This document shows, piece after piece, positions 35,218 through 47,740 of a DNA stretch of 64,000 bases. Origin of the DNA: Escallonia rubra (Eukaryota > Streptophyta > Magnoliopsida > Escalloniales > Escalloniaceae); the NCBI GenBank assembly GCA_033065855.1, contig JAVXUO010002075.1, positions 62,001-126,000 of the forward strand, in the 5' to 3' direction. The notes under the pieces are model-generated. The model saw only the letters and a program-made list of their open reading frames with translations, did not search any database and was not told the origin of the DNA. Position numbers and translations under genes: made by a program. The number at the start of each line of letters is the position of its first letter. Position 1 is the first letter of the stretch.

Positions 35218-36651
35218 CGTCCTTGTTGTCGTGGTACTAAATAAGAAGCCGCGGGTCATGGAGCCCGTAATATGGTCGCTGTGGCGAACCTTTCTGTCTG
35301 ATAAGACATAAGGCATTAAGCCTGTACATGAATGATCTCATAAAATATAAAGCCCCTCGGCCTTTGAGAAGGCGTGGACATATAAAGACGGCTTTTAAGC
35401 CCATATGTAGGGCTCGGTCGCAAGAAGACCTGTATGAGCAATATAGAAGACCGTAATCCGCCTGCTTAACTAGACGAGCATATAGAGCTAGAGGACGCGG
35501 AGTCCGTCACAGTTTATCAATATGTTGAGAAGCAACTAGATTCAGTTTGTTGGTCGCATGAGCTTGAGCTTGCAGTTGTTCTATCCATATCAACGACGCT
35601 ATTGGTGAAGTGCTCTGATTTACTGATCGAGGTTACTGTGTGACCGAATATCAAGAGACAATAGGTAATGCCGAGTCGGCAGGATGCTGCAGCAGAAACC
35701 CTACACGTGACTTCAAGTCGCAGGGTGCTATGAATTTGTTCCTTGCTTTACGAAGCGATTTATACGTCACTGTTAATGCTCGCAGGCGTAGTTTAAACCC
35801 TTGCAAGAAATAGAAGTACGTGACTGAAAAATAGCTTTTTAAGCAATAAAGCATATAACAGTGCAACTATGTTTATTAACACAGAATTAATAGCGGTTTT
35901 TTAGTCACCGCGGCCCCATTAGGGTTATGTCGGTTAGCCGACAGGAGTGTGCTGCACTGCGTCTCGCATGTGCGCTTTAAAAAGTCATAGCAGTTCGGAG
36001 CCCCGACTTTTGACGTGTTTGCGTTAATTGGTGCAATTAGATAATGCTAAACCACAATAGAACGTAAGTTTAGCTAATAGAAGCGTACTAGAAGTAGCCT
36101 TCGAAAGGCTTGCTAGCGCCTTTAATTATAGTCGCTTTATTTTTTAGCGACGAATACGCAATAAAATGTGCACGCCTTTAAATAATATGCGGCATAAGTG
36201 GAATAAATGAGACCCGGTTGGGTCTTGAATTTAAATAGGCCATTTTATCGGATTCAAAACTTAATGTTTTTAAAATTTTGGGGCATGTACCAAATAAAGG
36301 AAACCTTGTGGGCCCAAAATAGGGCAAAAGATTAGATAGTTAAGGAGCGGAGCCACCTGATTTGAATGGTTTTTTCTTTCTCAGGGCAATTCAGCCACCG
36401 GCCCTAGATGCCAGCCTCCCGCGGCAGTGAATGATGTAGAGTTGGAGCTCAAACGGTGCGGCGGCGACGGCAGCTGGTGGTTGCAAATTCACGTGCTATG
36501 GTGCTGCCAGTCTCGGCGTCGTCGACTGGATAGGTGGAGGCCGCGACAAGGAGGCGGATCTGGCGGCGACGTTGGGGTTTGCCCGTCGCGGTGTGTGCGT
36601 CGACGATGTGGAGGCGGTCTGCCGCTGCTCACTTCCAAGACTGGTTTATAT

Positions 36652-36860
36652 GCTGCATAACAGCCGCACAACGGCAGCACAACAGCTGCAAAACAGCAGC
36701 ATAACAGCAGCATAACAGGTGCAAAACAGCACCATAATAGCTGCATAACAGCAGCTCCATAACAGCCGCAAAACAGCAGCCCAGCAGCCGCATAACAGCA
36801 GCAAAACAGCTGCAAAACAGCAGCCCAGCAGCTGCATAACAGCACCACTGCGGCAGCAGT
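36652..36860 (+). repeat. Degenerate CAGC/AACAGC array
   Basis: About 200 bp built from variants of AACAGCAGCATAACAGC and AACAGCCGCA. It produces Cys/Ala-rich frames on the minus strand (36489-37010 and 36646-36837) that are artefacts. Confidence 0.75.
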
Positions 36861-37697
36861 CACACGCTTACACGCACACCCCCTAGAGACTTCTTCAAAT
36901 TCCCCTTCGAATTTCCTGCCGAATTCCCTTGCTCTCTGTTTTTTTGTTGTTGAGATGTTGTTGGTGCTACTCCGGCAGCCTTGAGACGGCGGCGCATAGT
37001 ACTGTGGCAACGCGTCGGGGTCGTGGATGGCGAGGTTGCGACCTTGCTGTTGGTTGTGCAGGCATGGGCCATGTAGGCGCTGCTGACGGTGGCGCCGTTA
37101 TGGTTTATGGTGTTGACCATGGGGGCAAAGTGGTGCTGAGTTACTTTCTTCACGGCAACTAGATTGTTTGATGGCGGTTAAATTTGGAGACGCGCGGCGG
37201 CGGCACTTGTGTTGGTGGTTCCGACACATTACCGCCGGCTGCTTACGAAACAACTGTTTGAGTTTTCTTGAGGTCAAACGGCTAGGCTGGCGGGTCCCAC
37301 GGATGGCGTCAATCTGTTGCTGCTACAAATATGCTCCGCGTACTTTGCAGAACCCGAACCTGGACCGATGACCGGTAAGATAGAAAACGAGTGACCGCCG
37401 GGTGGAGTTCCCGGCGGAAAACTCTCCGATGCTTAAGTCAGAGCGCAGCTACATGATAATAACTCTGAAAAAGCATGAAAGACACAATGTGTATCTGTGT
37501 GTGCTCTCATACCTGGGGTAGACCCCTTTATACAGGGGTAGGAAGAAGAGTCCTATTAGGACTAGGCTGTGGACTAATCCAATCAGGATCGTGTTATGAT
37601 TCTCGAGAATCACGGTAATCATCAATCTCCCATTTTGACTGGGATTCGCCGGGTGTCCCCTAATTGTTGTGAGTTATATTTGAGTTATATCAGTATC

Positions 37698-39159
37698 CTT
37701 CATGATTTGGGGGATTGCAAGCATCCATTTTTTTTTCTGTTTGAATTTTTTGCCGGAAGGAGAGACATTACTAACCCAACCATATGTCGAGGGGAAACTT
37801 TGCTATTATATTTGTTTGCGGGAGGATTTTACTAGCTGCCACGCGTAAAGGATATTTACACAATTAACTCCACATTGAACACAAGGTAGTTTCACGAATT
37901 TAAGAAGCACATCAATAATGTTTGGTGATATGTGATTGTTTTGGCGTGTACCCGCACAATTATATTGAAAAAGAAAAAAAAAATGCCACAGTTGCAAGTG
38001 AGACACGAATACAGTGGTCCGATTGTAATATATGAAGAAAGCAAAAATTTTTTTTTTCAAGTAATAACAATGTTATTTTTCTTGGCGATCAGTTCTCATT
38101 CTCATCGCACTTCACTCAAGTTCTCGGTTACTTTTTTTTTTGTATGTTGCAATTAGTCCTTAAATCGTTTGCCCCCTTTTATCATTTACATCACTCAAAT
38201 TAACTCTCACTATATGTAGCTCCAACTGATTAAACTAAAGTGCAAAATGAGAAATGGGAGTTGTAGTGTCAAAACATATATGACTTTGTCAAGGCGCATG
38301 TGCAGTTAAAGAAGCAAGTATTACAGGTACAGAAAGTAGACATTATTTTAACAAATGCCAAAATTTCTTTAGTAGTAAGGCTAGCCATAAGCAATCTCAT
38401 TTATTTTTAACATAATAATTAGAATTATTGTCAATTGAGAAATATTTAGCATAAACAACTCAACTAGTAAAAATCAGTAACAACCTCTTGGTATCATAAC
38501 CACAAGAGAATATATACTCCATAACCAAATATATCTCCACCTTCCTTCAAACGATACAAACGAAGAGCATAAAGGGGAGGGGATCTGCACAAGCTACAAT
38601 TTGTGACCTTTGCCAAACCTAGGGAGATGACTATGTGAGACTGATATATGAGCCTAATTTACCTTGTAGTTATCGTTCTTTATATGATATAATGAAACTA
38701 TTTTAGTATACTGATAACTGATGAAAGAGTATTTGAGACACATTATATCTAGGAGAACGACTATTTTCACATCTTATTATGCTATTTCACTTTTATTTTT
38801 CGACAAAAGATTAATATCTTATCGTTAATGCGCCTTTTATTGAAAAATTTTAGTATGTGAAGAATCAAAAAAACTGTGTGGAAATGAGCGTTTCTATATC
38901 TATGCAATAATAGTTAAGGGTTTAGAGGTTATAGAACATTGTCACCTACATAGGAACATATATATCAACATTCTAAACTTGCACGACTTGCTACTTATCG
39001 GACAATCTTTGATCACAATAGTGAAAAAGTGAAAATCACGATATTTATGTATTAACGCTACGCTTCGAAAACCGTATGATTTTCATAAGTTAGAGGCATG
39101 TAAGACATCTTTCTCAATTACAACTTGTGTATTTTTTACCCCAAACAGGGAAAGATTTC
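37698..39159. other. AT-rich intergenic DNA upstream of KAS I
   Basis: No gene is visible. The start (about 37780, CCATATGTCGAGGGGAAA) resembles sequence left of the LTR element (about 33688, CCATATGTTGAGGGGAAA), so an older repeat probably flanks it. The frames at 37806-38060 and 37932-38156 show no motif. Confidence 0.4.
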
Positions 39160-39620
39160 TAATGAGCAAATTACCAAGAAGCTTGTAAACTTGTTAACCA
39201 TCATATCATATTTCAAACTTCTTTATTTCCCTTTATATCCTTAGGCCATCTAAGCTTCCACCAATTAATTTGACATATTTGTTAAAGAAATTAAGATGTC
39301 CGCGTACAATACTCCTTCCGCTCCATTGCACGTTTTTACCTTATTTTATAAATTGATACAACATGCTAAGTACATCTAGAGATAGACTTTGCTAAATTCC
39401 TTACCTTGTATTTGCTTGTCAATGATGTGTCATTTAATTCATAATTGTTATTCGAGTTTGATTCAATGTTCGTGTGTACCAAAATCTATTCGAATAAATA
39501 TTATTACGTTCGACGAGAAAAATCCAACGATAGGGAGGAGGGGTACGATGATACTACCTTCAATTGCTAACGACACAACTGTACACAGTTTGTACACTAT
39601 GCATCAATGATTGTACCAAC
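39160..39620 (+). repeat. KAS I upstream block duplicated near 27.7 and 31.4 kb
   Basis: This block, 280-740 bp before the KAS I start codon, recurs in two pieces around the LINE at 28.0-31.3 kb in the same orientation. It could be a local duplication of promoter-proximal DNA or two copies of an unrecognised repeat. Confidence 0.55.
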
Positions 39621-39717
39621 ACTGTCATTAGCAAAATCCTTGCCCCTCAAACCCAAAGCCGCCAAACAGCTTTCCCTTCCCCTATTTCCAACACCAGATC
39701 CCCGCCCCGACCCCACC

Positions 39718-39726
39718 CTATTTAGG
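39718..39726 (+). promoter_or_regulatory. Possible TATA element of KAS I
   Basis: CTATTTAGG lies about 175 bp before the KAS I ATG. It is followed by a CT- and CA-rich stretch (39790-39826), typical of plant 5' leaders. The match to TATA is weak and the start site is unproven. Confidence 0.3.
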
Positions 39727-39896
39727 ACTCCTCATCGTTCTCATCGATCCAGCATCTCCATCATATCTCTCCCCACAAATACAACTCTTCCCCCCCCTCT
39801 CTCTCAAACACACACACACACACACTCTCATTGATCCACCATCGTCATCACATCTCGGTACCCATCAGATATCAATCCCTCTGCTCAATTCCCACC

Positions 39897-42800
39897 ATGC
39901 AAGCCCTCCAATCCACCTCACTCCGGGCCTCCCCACTAGACCCACTTCGCAAAACCACCACCCACCTCACCGCCACCACCAATGCCAAGCCACCCGCCAA
40001 GCGCCTCCCCTACATCTCCGCCGCCTCCACCACCGTGGCGGCCCCAAAGCGCGAGAGGGATCCCAAGAAGCGCGTGGTGATCACGGGCATGGGCCTCGTC
40101 TCGGTCTTCGGCAACGACGTGGACGCCTACTACGACAGGCTCCTCGCTGGAGAGAGCGGCGTCGGGCTGATCGACCGGTTCGACGCGTCCAAATTCCCGA
40201 CCCGGTTCGGCGGCCAGATTCGTGGGTTTGACTCGCAGGGGTACATCGACGGCAAGAATGACCGGCGGCTCGACGACTGCCTCCGGTACTGCATTGTCGC
40301 CGGCAAGAAGGCGCTCGAGAGCGCCAATCTCGGGGGCGACAAGCGGTCCACGGTTCGTGACTTTTTGGCCTTGTTTTTTATGGTTTTAGTCAATTGGGTC
40401 TGAATTTGTATCTATAGTATGTCTATTGGGTGATTCTTGGTGGATTCTGTGACATGCATGGCCAGATAGTAAAACGTTATTTTGTTGGGTGAATTTGACA
40501 GTAAACGTGCATTTGACAAAATTGCTTTGTTTTGGGGCTCGTTTTAGCTCAGCGTTAAGTTTAGGTAGCTTAATTCATGTAAATTAACGTGTTGGATTTT
40601 TCAATTTTCATGTCATTTTTGAATTTTAATTCAGTGGGCTTTTGAGTTTGGATTTTGTTGTTGGGGTTTGGATGTAAAGTTTGTTTCTTTGGATATGCAT
40701 GACCGAACTCCGGTTATTTGATAAACTAGACATGCATTGACGAAGTCATTTTGATTGGTACTTGCTTCAGCTCAATCTTAATTCATGTGTTAATGGGTGG
40801 TTTGTCTTGAGTTTTATGCTAATTGGTTTGAGAATTTGGGATTGTTTTTGGGTTTTGGATCTAAAGTTTGTATCTTGAGTGATTCTTGGTGGAATTTGAG
40901 ACATGCATGCCCAAATAAGGTTAACTGTTGGGTAAAGTTGAGAGTATACATGCATTTGACAAAATTGCTTTTTTTTCTTTTCTTTTTTCTGGCGTCTTGT
41001 TTGAGCTCAAAGCTTAAATTGGTGACCATATGGTCAATTAAGGTTGTGCACTTGGGCCGCATTATTGGATTTTGGGTCGAAAGTTTGGTTCTTTAGTAAT
41101 TCCTGGTGGAATTTACAACACGCATGAGCAACTAATAAGGGATTATAGGGTAACTTGACACGGTATACACGAATGCACTGTTGAGAAAGTTAATTGGGTT
41201 TGTGAATCAATGGTTTTTTGGGTCTAAAGTTTGGTTCATGAGTAGTTCTTGATGGAGTTTCAGAACTATGTGAGCAAATAGTTAGAAAGTGATTATAGGG
41301 TAATTATGACACAGTAAACATGCATCAGCACGGTTAATTGGGTTTGCGAATTAGGGTTTTCTTGTTGAGTTTGGAAACATGCATGACCAGATTGTAAGAG
41401 GGTAATTACTGGGTAAATTTGACATATTAAGCATGCATTTTAGTGGGGTGGTCAAGAGGTTTGCTCCCTTCTTTGACTTCATTGGTTCAAAACTTGGGGC
41501 CAATATTGAGGGGAATTTATTTCCCTGAGTGCACCAGGCCCCAAGGATACCCGTTACCGTGCCAACCAAAAAAAAGAAGGGAAAAGCATGCATTGACAAA
41601 ATTATTTGACAGGGAAAGCATGATTATGTAGTAAGCGGTCTGCGATTTCATGATCTTGGTTGTTTTGCTGATTTTTTTCAGTTGGGTTCGTGAATTCGGG
41701 TTGAATTATTGAATTTTGGATCTTAAGTTTGTCTCTTCAGTGATTCTTGGTGGAATTAAGAGATGCAAGAGCAAATTGTAAAAGGGTAGTTATTCGGAAA
41801 ATTTAACCTAGTAAACATGCACTTGACAGAACAAGTTTGCAACTTGCTTCAACTCGATGGTAAAGTTCTGGCTTTATGGGTGTGCAAGAATGGGTGGGGT
41901 GAAACTTAGCAGAAGAGTTAATTGGAGGACCAAAAGGCTGTTGAAAGAAGGGTAGTGTTGGAGTAAGTGAACAACCACCTTTTCCTATTAAAAGTCATTT
42001 CTGCCCCTCACTCTGTTTCACTTTTTCAGATTCAATCGGTCCTCAATTCTCTCCTAAAACATCACCACCGGTCATAGTTCCTTTCTAATAACACCATCAC
42101 ACCATAAATGGCAGCTAAGATGGGACGCCATATCTTGCCAGCAGGTCCAAACTCGTCGACTGGATGTAAATCGCGCATCGATGGTATGTAAATAGACAAC
42201 GGGATGTTAATTGTGGGTTTGGTTCTATGCAAATAGGACGGTAGGTAGTTCGATCAAGGGGTGGTGGCAACAGTGGTGGATTTTAGGTGGTCTGTTTGAT
42301 CCGGTTGCTGTTCAGGGGATGAGAAGGAAGATCGAACCAGAGATGGGGGTTTCTGGGAAAGGCTGAATGAAGACGAACTTCATGACAAAGTGGGAAAATT
42401 ATCCAATGGTCCAGCTCATCTCACTTTCACTCTTATGGTAAGAAGGGCCGTCGCATGTGCGAACGGGCTTTCTTCAACGTTGCTCTTCAAAGAACGAACA
42501 TTTGGTTCTTTTTCTCAAAATTGTTGTCTATACGCATACTCGACAACTCCTCGAGCAATTGAGTTGTTCAAAAGACAACAAGCAGTTGTGTTGGGAACTA
42601 TTATCGTTCGAGTGCGTGGCAAGTATCTCTTTGTTGATAGTTATAGATCTGTGGGTACCAACACTTTCTAGATGTTCATTGTAACTATCACACTTGAGCT
42701 GTTTCTTGGTCATGTTTCAATGTGTTGGGAACTATTATCGTTCGAGTGCGTGGCAAGTATCTCTTTGTTGATAGTTATAGATCTGTGGGTACCAACACTT

Positions 42801-45433
42801 TCTAGATGTTCATTGTAACTATCACACTTAAGCTGTTTCTTGGTCATGTTTCAATGTACTCTCTACACATGTTTAGCAGAAACACACGAGTTTTGGTGTC
42901 TTTTCTGCCGTAGATTTATGTATGTGTAATTCTTTAAGTTGTTCTCAGAACTATTTAAAGACTATGAATCTATAGAGATCTGTGGTTGGAAGAGGAATGA
43001 CCCACGTTTTATATTGGTGATGTGAGGAAGTTGATGAGAGTTTATTTAGTATATACCTTTCTTCTTTTTATTCTAGCGGGTGGGGCATTGCCAAGTGATT
43101 ATTCGTTTTTCAACATAGCATATTCTTCCACTTAAATCATTACCTGCACCTTTACACAGAAGTTATCATTTTATTAGGGCAAGTGCATTTGTTTTAAATT
43201 GTTGTGGTTAGGGTGTCATTCACATTTACTTTCAGGCTTTCAGGGTTTCTGTGGTAATGGTGTAAGTTTACCGTAGAAGTTTATTCTGCTGGCATGGCCA
43301 CGATTCTTACCACTCGATGAGTGTTGTCTATCTAAGTCCCCATTTGCAGATGGTCACTAGATTGCATGTTGGTACTGCATATGCCCTTCATATAGTTTGA
43401 CGAGTATTCAGATGCGTGCTTGCCACTTGACTAGCTGTTCTATGTAGAGAACCACACGAGGTGCTGTTCTGTACGATATATTTCTAAGGACACTACTCCC
43501 TGGATGTATGTTCATTGCGCTTCGAGTTATATGCACAATCTGCATATGGGTAGGCATTCTGCTCTCTTGGTAAAAGAGATACAGATTAACTTTATTGAGA
43601 AAGTGACAGAATGGAAATTTTTGGAATACAATAAAGTGCAAGAAGGTTGCTATTTGAAACGCATATACGTATATAACAACAAATAGAAGTACAGTCTGAG
43701 TTCAATACGTCTTTTTAAAATTGCATTTGTTGTGTGGCTTGCAAGTTTGAGCATTCTCTTATTCTCAACTTTTTTGCTGATGGAGGCTGCAGTTCGTAGT
43801 GCTCTAGTGGTGATTTTCTTTTGCTTTTTATATTTTCTGCAGATCGATAAGGAGCGTGCTGGCATACTTGTTGGAACGGGGATGGGCGGTTTAACAGTAT
43901 TTTCTGATGGGGTTAAGTCTCTCATTGAGAGAGGTTACAGGAAAATCACACCTTTTTTCATACCTTATGCCATAACAAACATGGGGTCTGCCTTACTTGC
44001 AATTGATCTTGGATTTATGGGACCAAATTATTCTATTTCAACTGCTTGTGCTACCTCTAATTATTGCTTCTATGCTGCTGCCAATCACATCCGCCGAGGT
44101 GAGGCTGATATGATGATTGCCGGTGGCACTGAAGCAGCAATCATTCCTATAGGATTGGGAGGTTTTGTTGCATGCAGAGCCTTGTCTCAGAGGAATGATG
44201 ATCCGAAGACCGCTTCTAGGCCCTGGGACAAAGATCGAGATGGCTTTGTTATGGGAGAAGGCGCAGGAGTTCTGGTAAGTTTCCCTACCAGTATTTAGTT
44301 CATGAAGTGCATAATTCTAGTCTTTCTTATGCCGGGGCTGTGCGTTAAGTGCGAAGTTACGTGGAACTACACGGGCTTCGATATCCACTGGGGAATCAAG
44401 CTGCACCAAGAATAAATCTAAATACTCGTTTGACTTGCTCTTTGATTTACGGTGAGACCCTGTGCTTCTGCCTAAGAGCTTGGCTTAAGGGGAAGCTAAA
44501 GGTCCTGACTGTTGCATGTGTGGAGAGTTATTAGAATAAAATAACACTGAGAGTTGGAAAAAAAATTCCATGTAAGTACACGTATAGGTCATGGTGCATC
44601 TGGCGCCATCGTTTGTGTTCTAGTTTTTAGTCAACTGAATTATTTCTGGCTGCTGCTGCATATATTTTAGCTTAAATGACTCTGGAACTTTGTTCAATTG
44701 AAAATTCTGTAGGTTATGGAGAGCTTGGAGCATGCAATGAAACGAGATGCACCCATTATTGCTGAATATTTGGGAGGCGCAGTAAATTGTGATGCATATC
44801 ACATGACCGATCCAAGATCCGATGGACTCGGTGTTTCTTCATGTATTCATAGCAGTCTTCAAGATGCTGGTGTGTCTCCTGAGGAGGTACTTTGTGGTTT
44901 TTAAACAGTACTCTGCTTTTTCTTAAGGAATAGGTGTTGCAAGGGCCTCGACCTTAGGATGTGGTGCACTATTCATTCTTCTTTTTCCTCAATTCCTCTG
45001 GCCTTGTCATTTAAGAAACCTCGTAGAAAGGAGATATTATATGATAAGGGCTGCTGTTCTTGCATTCTACGAGTTGATCCTTCCTCTTGTCGTTTTATAA
45101 AGCAGATCTGAAGAGAATTCTCATACTCATCCTCAGCTGCTAATTTTTATTTACGTCATCATTATCATTCAGAAAATGTAGCCTTGTTTTCATGTTCTCT
45201 AGAACTTGGCTGGTGTCTGATGCTTGACATCCACATTTCGTTGTGTTGAAACAGAATTGTATCAAAAGGTTCGATTTTCATGAGCTAACAAACTAATCTT
45301 GGCATCTCCTTCTCAGGTTAATTACATCAATGCTCATGCAACTTCAACATTAGTTGGCGACCTGGCTGAGGTAAATGCGGTAAAGAAGGTCTTCAAGAAT
45401 ACGTCAGGGATCAAAATGAACTCAACCAAGGTG

Positions 45434-45467
<34 letters not shown>

Positions 45468-46108
45468 TGTATGCTTGTTTTTCAATTTTGTAGATTGAAG
45501 CAATAGTATGATGTTGCAGCCCTCGTGCAAGCTTCTTGAACTCTCATGTTTTTCTGTCATTTTCAGTCTATGATAGGTCACTGCCTCGGCGCTGCTGGAG
45601 GTTTGGAAGCCATTGCTTCAGTAAAAGCCATTACCACAGGATGGCTGCATCCTACAATAAATCAATTTGTATGTGCTGCTCTCTGTTTCAGATCAGCTTC
45701 CTTTTGTTAATCTCATTTATCGAGTCCCTGTAGTTGTAAAATGCTCCCTCTTGTTGCCCTTGGTCTGTTAACTTTGCTAAACAGATGGTTTGCCATATTT
45801 GAGTTCACAATGCAGCATCTACATGCTCGTTCTGAGTTTGATGTACTTTTCTCGTATGAATGCAGAATCCAGAGCCTTCAGTTGAGTTTGACACCGTTGC
45901 AAATGTAAAGCAGCAGCATGAAGTGAATGTTGGTAAGATTTTCTATCGCACTCCTTCAACTGTCTCCCCTTCTCTGCAATCTCATACAGCTTCATCTTAT
46001 AACACTAGTTTCCTGATCTACACTTCATTATCATATGCAGCCATTTCCAACTCATTCGGCTTTGGTGGACACAACTCGGTGGTGGCATTTTCTGCATTCA
46101 AACCTTGA
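39897..46108 (+). CDS. KAS1: 3-ketoacyl-ACP synthase I (KAS I), plastid, 7 exons
   Basis: KAS I condenses malonyl-ACP with growing acyl-ACP in plastid fatty-acid synthesis (C4 to C16). Exons: 39897-40352, 43843-44274, 44713-44886, 45317-45430, 45567-45668, 45866-45932 and 46041-46108. Joined they give 470 aa, close to the Arabidopsis protein (about 473). The start [13 protein letters not shown] matches the family; a transit peptide precedes [20 protein letters not shown]. The Cys-His-His active site is complete: Cys221 in STACATSN, His361 in NAHATST and His397 in GHCLGAAGG. The C-terminus [16 protein letters not shown] is intact. Exon 1 is clearly GC-richer than the rest. Intron 1 (3.5 kb) contains diverged tandem repeats, a SINE and a 134-bp duplication. 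MCM3 follows on the same strand 1.8 kb away. A mitochondrial KAS or KAS II would lack this N-terminus. Confidence 0.96.
40425..41830 (+). repeat. Diverged tandem repeats in KAS I intron 1
   Basis: At least six units of roughly 150-280 bp recur. Each has a form of GTGATTCTTGGTGGAATTTG, a copy of CATGCATG or similar, GGGTAAATTTGACA, and CATGCATTTGACAAAATT. They differ by many changes and account for much of the length of this intron. Confidence 0.65.
41440..41583 (+). mobile_element. tRNA-derived SINE in KAS I intron 1, 144 bp
   Basis: It has a box A-like start (AGTGGGGTGGTCAAGAGGTT), a box B-like GGTTCAAAACT and a 3' A-rich tail (CCAACCAAAAAAAAGAAGG). A perfect 11-bp target duplication, AAGCATGCATT, flanks it (41429-41439 and 41584-41594). 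The host site lies within one of the intron's tandem repeats. Confidence 0.7.
42587..42854 (+). repeat. 134-bp tandem duplication in KAS I intron 1
   Basis: 42587-42720 and 42721-42854 are two head-to-tail copies starting TGTGTTGGGAACTATTATCG. I see only one difference (CTTGAGCTG against CTTAAGCTG), so the duplication is recent. Confidence 0.9.
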
Positions 46109-46745
46109 TGCCGTTCTTGTAGTCACAGAGAGCAATTAATCTTATTTGACGCTGCTTCATCTTCTTTCTGCAAGTTTCTTCCGCGCTTCCAGCACTCATA
46201 ATTTATGGTTATGTTGTATTTTTGGGTTTTAATTGTTTAGTGAAGGACTTTCTCCTACATTCTGTTTGGAGCTATTGGGGGTGGGTAGCCATGATAGTTG
46301 TTCAGTTTTGAACTATACAGGGAGTAGAGGGATACTGGCCTTTGGGCTGAATAACTTTCCTACGGCATTTGTTTTTTGGTAAATCAATCAATTCTCTCTC
46401 TCTCTCTCTTCCCTCTGTGTGTGTGTGTGTGTGTGTGTGTGTACACGTGTGATGGTTTCTTCTTGCAAGTGGTAAATAACAAAATCTTCAATGATCGAGG
46501 AACACCATGCGACTATGAGCACATTGTTTTCAATAACTTGGGTAAGGGAGATGCTATTTTCACTTCTTAATATGCTAATTTACTCTCCTATCGTGTCTTT
46601 AAAAGTTACACTTACTAAAGTAAATTTTTAGCCAAAAAAAAGGCGCAAAAATGTTTTAGGGCGTGCAAATATTATTCCTCCCACTTTTTTTTTAGAAAAA
46701 AATTTAATGCGACTCATAATTGAAAAAGATAAAAAACAATATTAA

Positions 46746-47462
46746 GAGCCGTTTGAGATTGATTCTAAAAAGCAAATTTCAGCTTAAATTTGAATCAGTT
46801 TTCAAAATCAGATCTAATCTATTCTAAGCAGAATTAGTTTGCTATTCGGCAAAATTAGCTGTGAACTAGCTTAAAGTTACAAAAAGTGTTTGGGTAGAAA
46901 GTAATTAAATCAATTTTGATATGGCAAAATGACCATAAAGGACACTATAAATAAAACTTCTAATATCCATTTAGTGAAGTAATGTTAACATAATTTTCAT
47001 TTGAAAATAACTACAGTATACGGAAAAATTTATTGAAAAATTATTTTCAACCACCAACAAAAGTTGTTATTTCTTATTCTGAATTAAAGGAAGAAAAGCG
47101 TACAGAAAATAGTGGGGACGAAGAAAGTGGCTATTGATGACCTGTTGTACTCCCTCTCTCTGTTAGCGTAGAAGAGAATATTTCTCCAGAAGCTAATTAA
47201 AAGTCACACCCAATAATTAGTTAAAAGGGTATGAAATGTTTTTTTTTGTGAAAAATAGGATGGTAAATTAAAAGGTCAAACCTGATTTATGAAAAAAATA
47301 ATTATTTCATAATTCTCATTTTTTCAGGATTATGAATTTAATCAGTTTTTAGCTTTTTTAGCCAGATTAAATATTATAATTTTTTTTACCAAACACTCAC
47401 ACGCCTGATTTAATTTAATTAAATCAGGTTTGACCATCTCAAAATTAACTTCAAATACCCTC
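46746..47462. mobile_element. Tourist-like (PIF/Harbinger) MITE, copy 2, 717 bp
   Basis: It starts GAGCCGTTTGAGATTGATT and ends, on the minus strand, GAGGGTATTTGAAGTTAATT. TAA flanks both ends (46743-46745 and 47463-47465). Internal order and subterminal inverted repeats match copy 1 at 24053-24784, with many substitutions. It fills most of the space between KAS I and MCM3. Confidence 0.8.
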
Positions 47463-47740
47463 TAAACCGAGTTACTCGATATCACAAGTCCGACTCTGAA
47501 AGCAATGTACTCAAGCTTGGCTCATGTTGTGTCCTTTAGATGTACTCGACACATTTTCAAGTCCTAAACTTATTAAGCTCCTGCACGATGAACAACTTAC
47601 TAGTAAAAAAAATTTCAAATCTCGGAAACGAAAAGCTTGAACTGATTGTTTATACTCGGTTCATTTACGGTCCATCTAGCGCAGTAAACAAGTTGTGTTG
47701 ACTCAGGTTGTGGTTGGACAGAATGTCCGGACAGTAACTT

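Larger units (their letters stand above)
33802..37692. mobile_element. Complete nonautonomous LTR retrotransposon, 3.9 kb
   Basis: Two direct LTRs, about 33802-34220 and 37304-37692, share long blocks such as TATGCTCCGCGTACTTTGCA, AGTGACCGCCGGGTGG, CTCTCCGATGCTTAAGTCAG and GACTAGGCTGTGGACTAATC-like sequence. The 5' LTR starts TG and the 3' LTR ends CA. A 5-bp GTATC lies directly outside both ends (33797-33801, 37693-37697), as expected from LTR integration. The interior (about 3.1 kb) has no gag, protease, integrase or RT. It carries a four-copy 73-80-bp repeat (34911-35217) and a CAGC-rich array (36652-36860). That fits a LARD-type element moved by another element's enzymes. The LTRs differ by scattered changes and a few indels, so insertion was not very recent. 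A tRNA primer site was not recognised. Confidence 0.8.

Noticed and set aside
36489-37010. 173-codon minus-strand frame with Cys/Ala-rich middle
   Set aside because: It is produced by the CAGC-type array inside the LTR element; no family motif, and overlapping frames on both strands are equally long.
42390-42671. 93-codon frame in KAS I intron 1
   Set aside because: No family motif; its end lies in the 134-bp tandem duplication and it is inside an intron with good splice sites.
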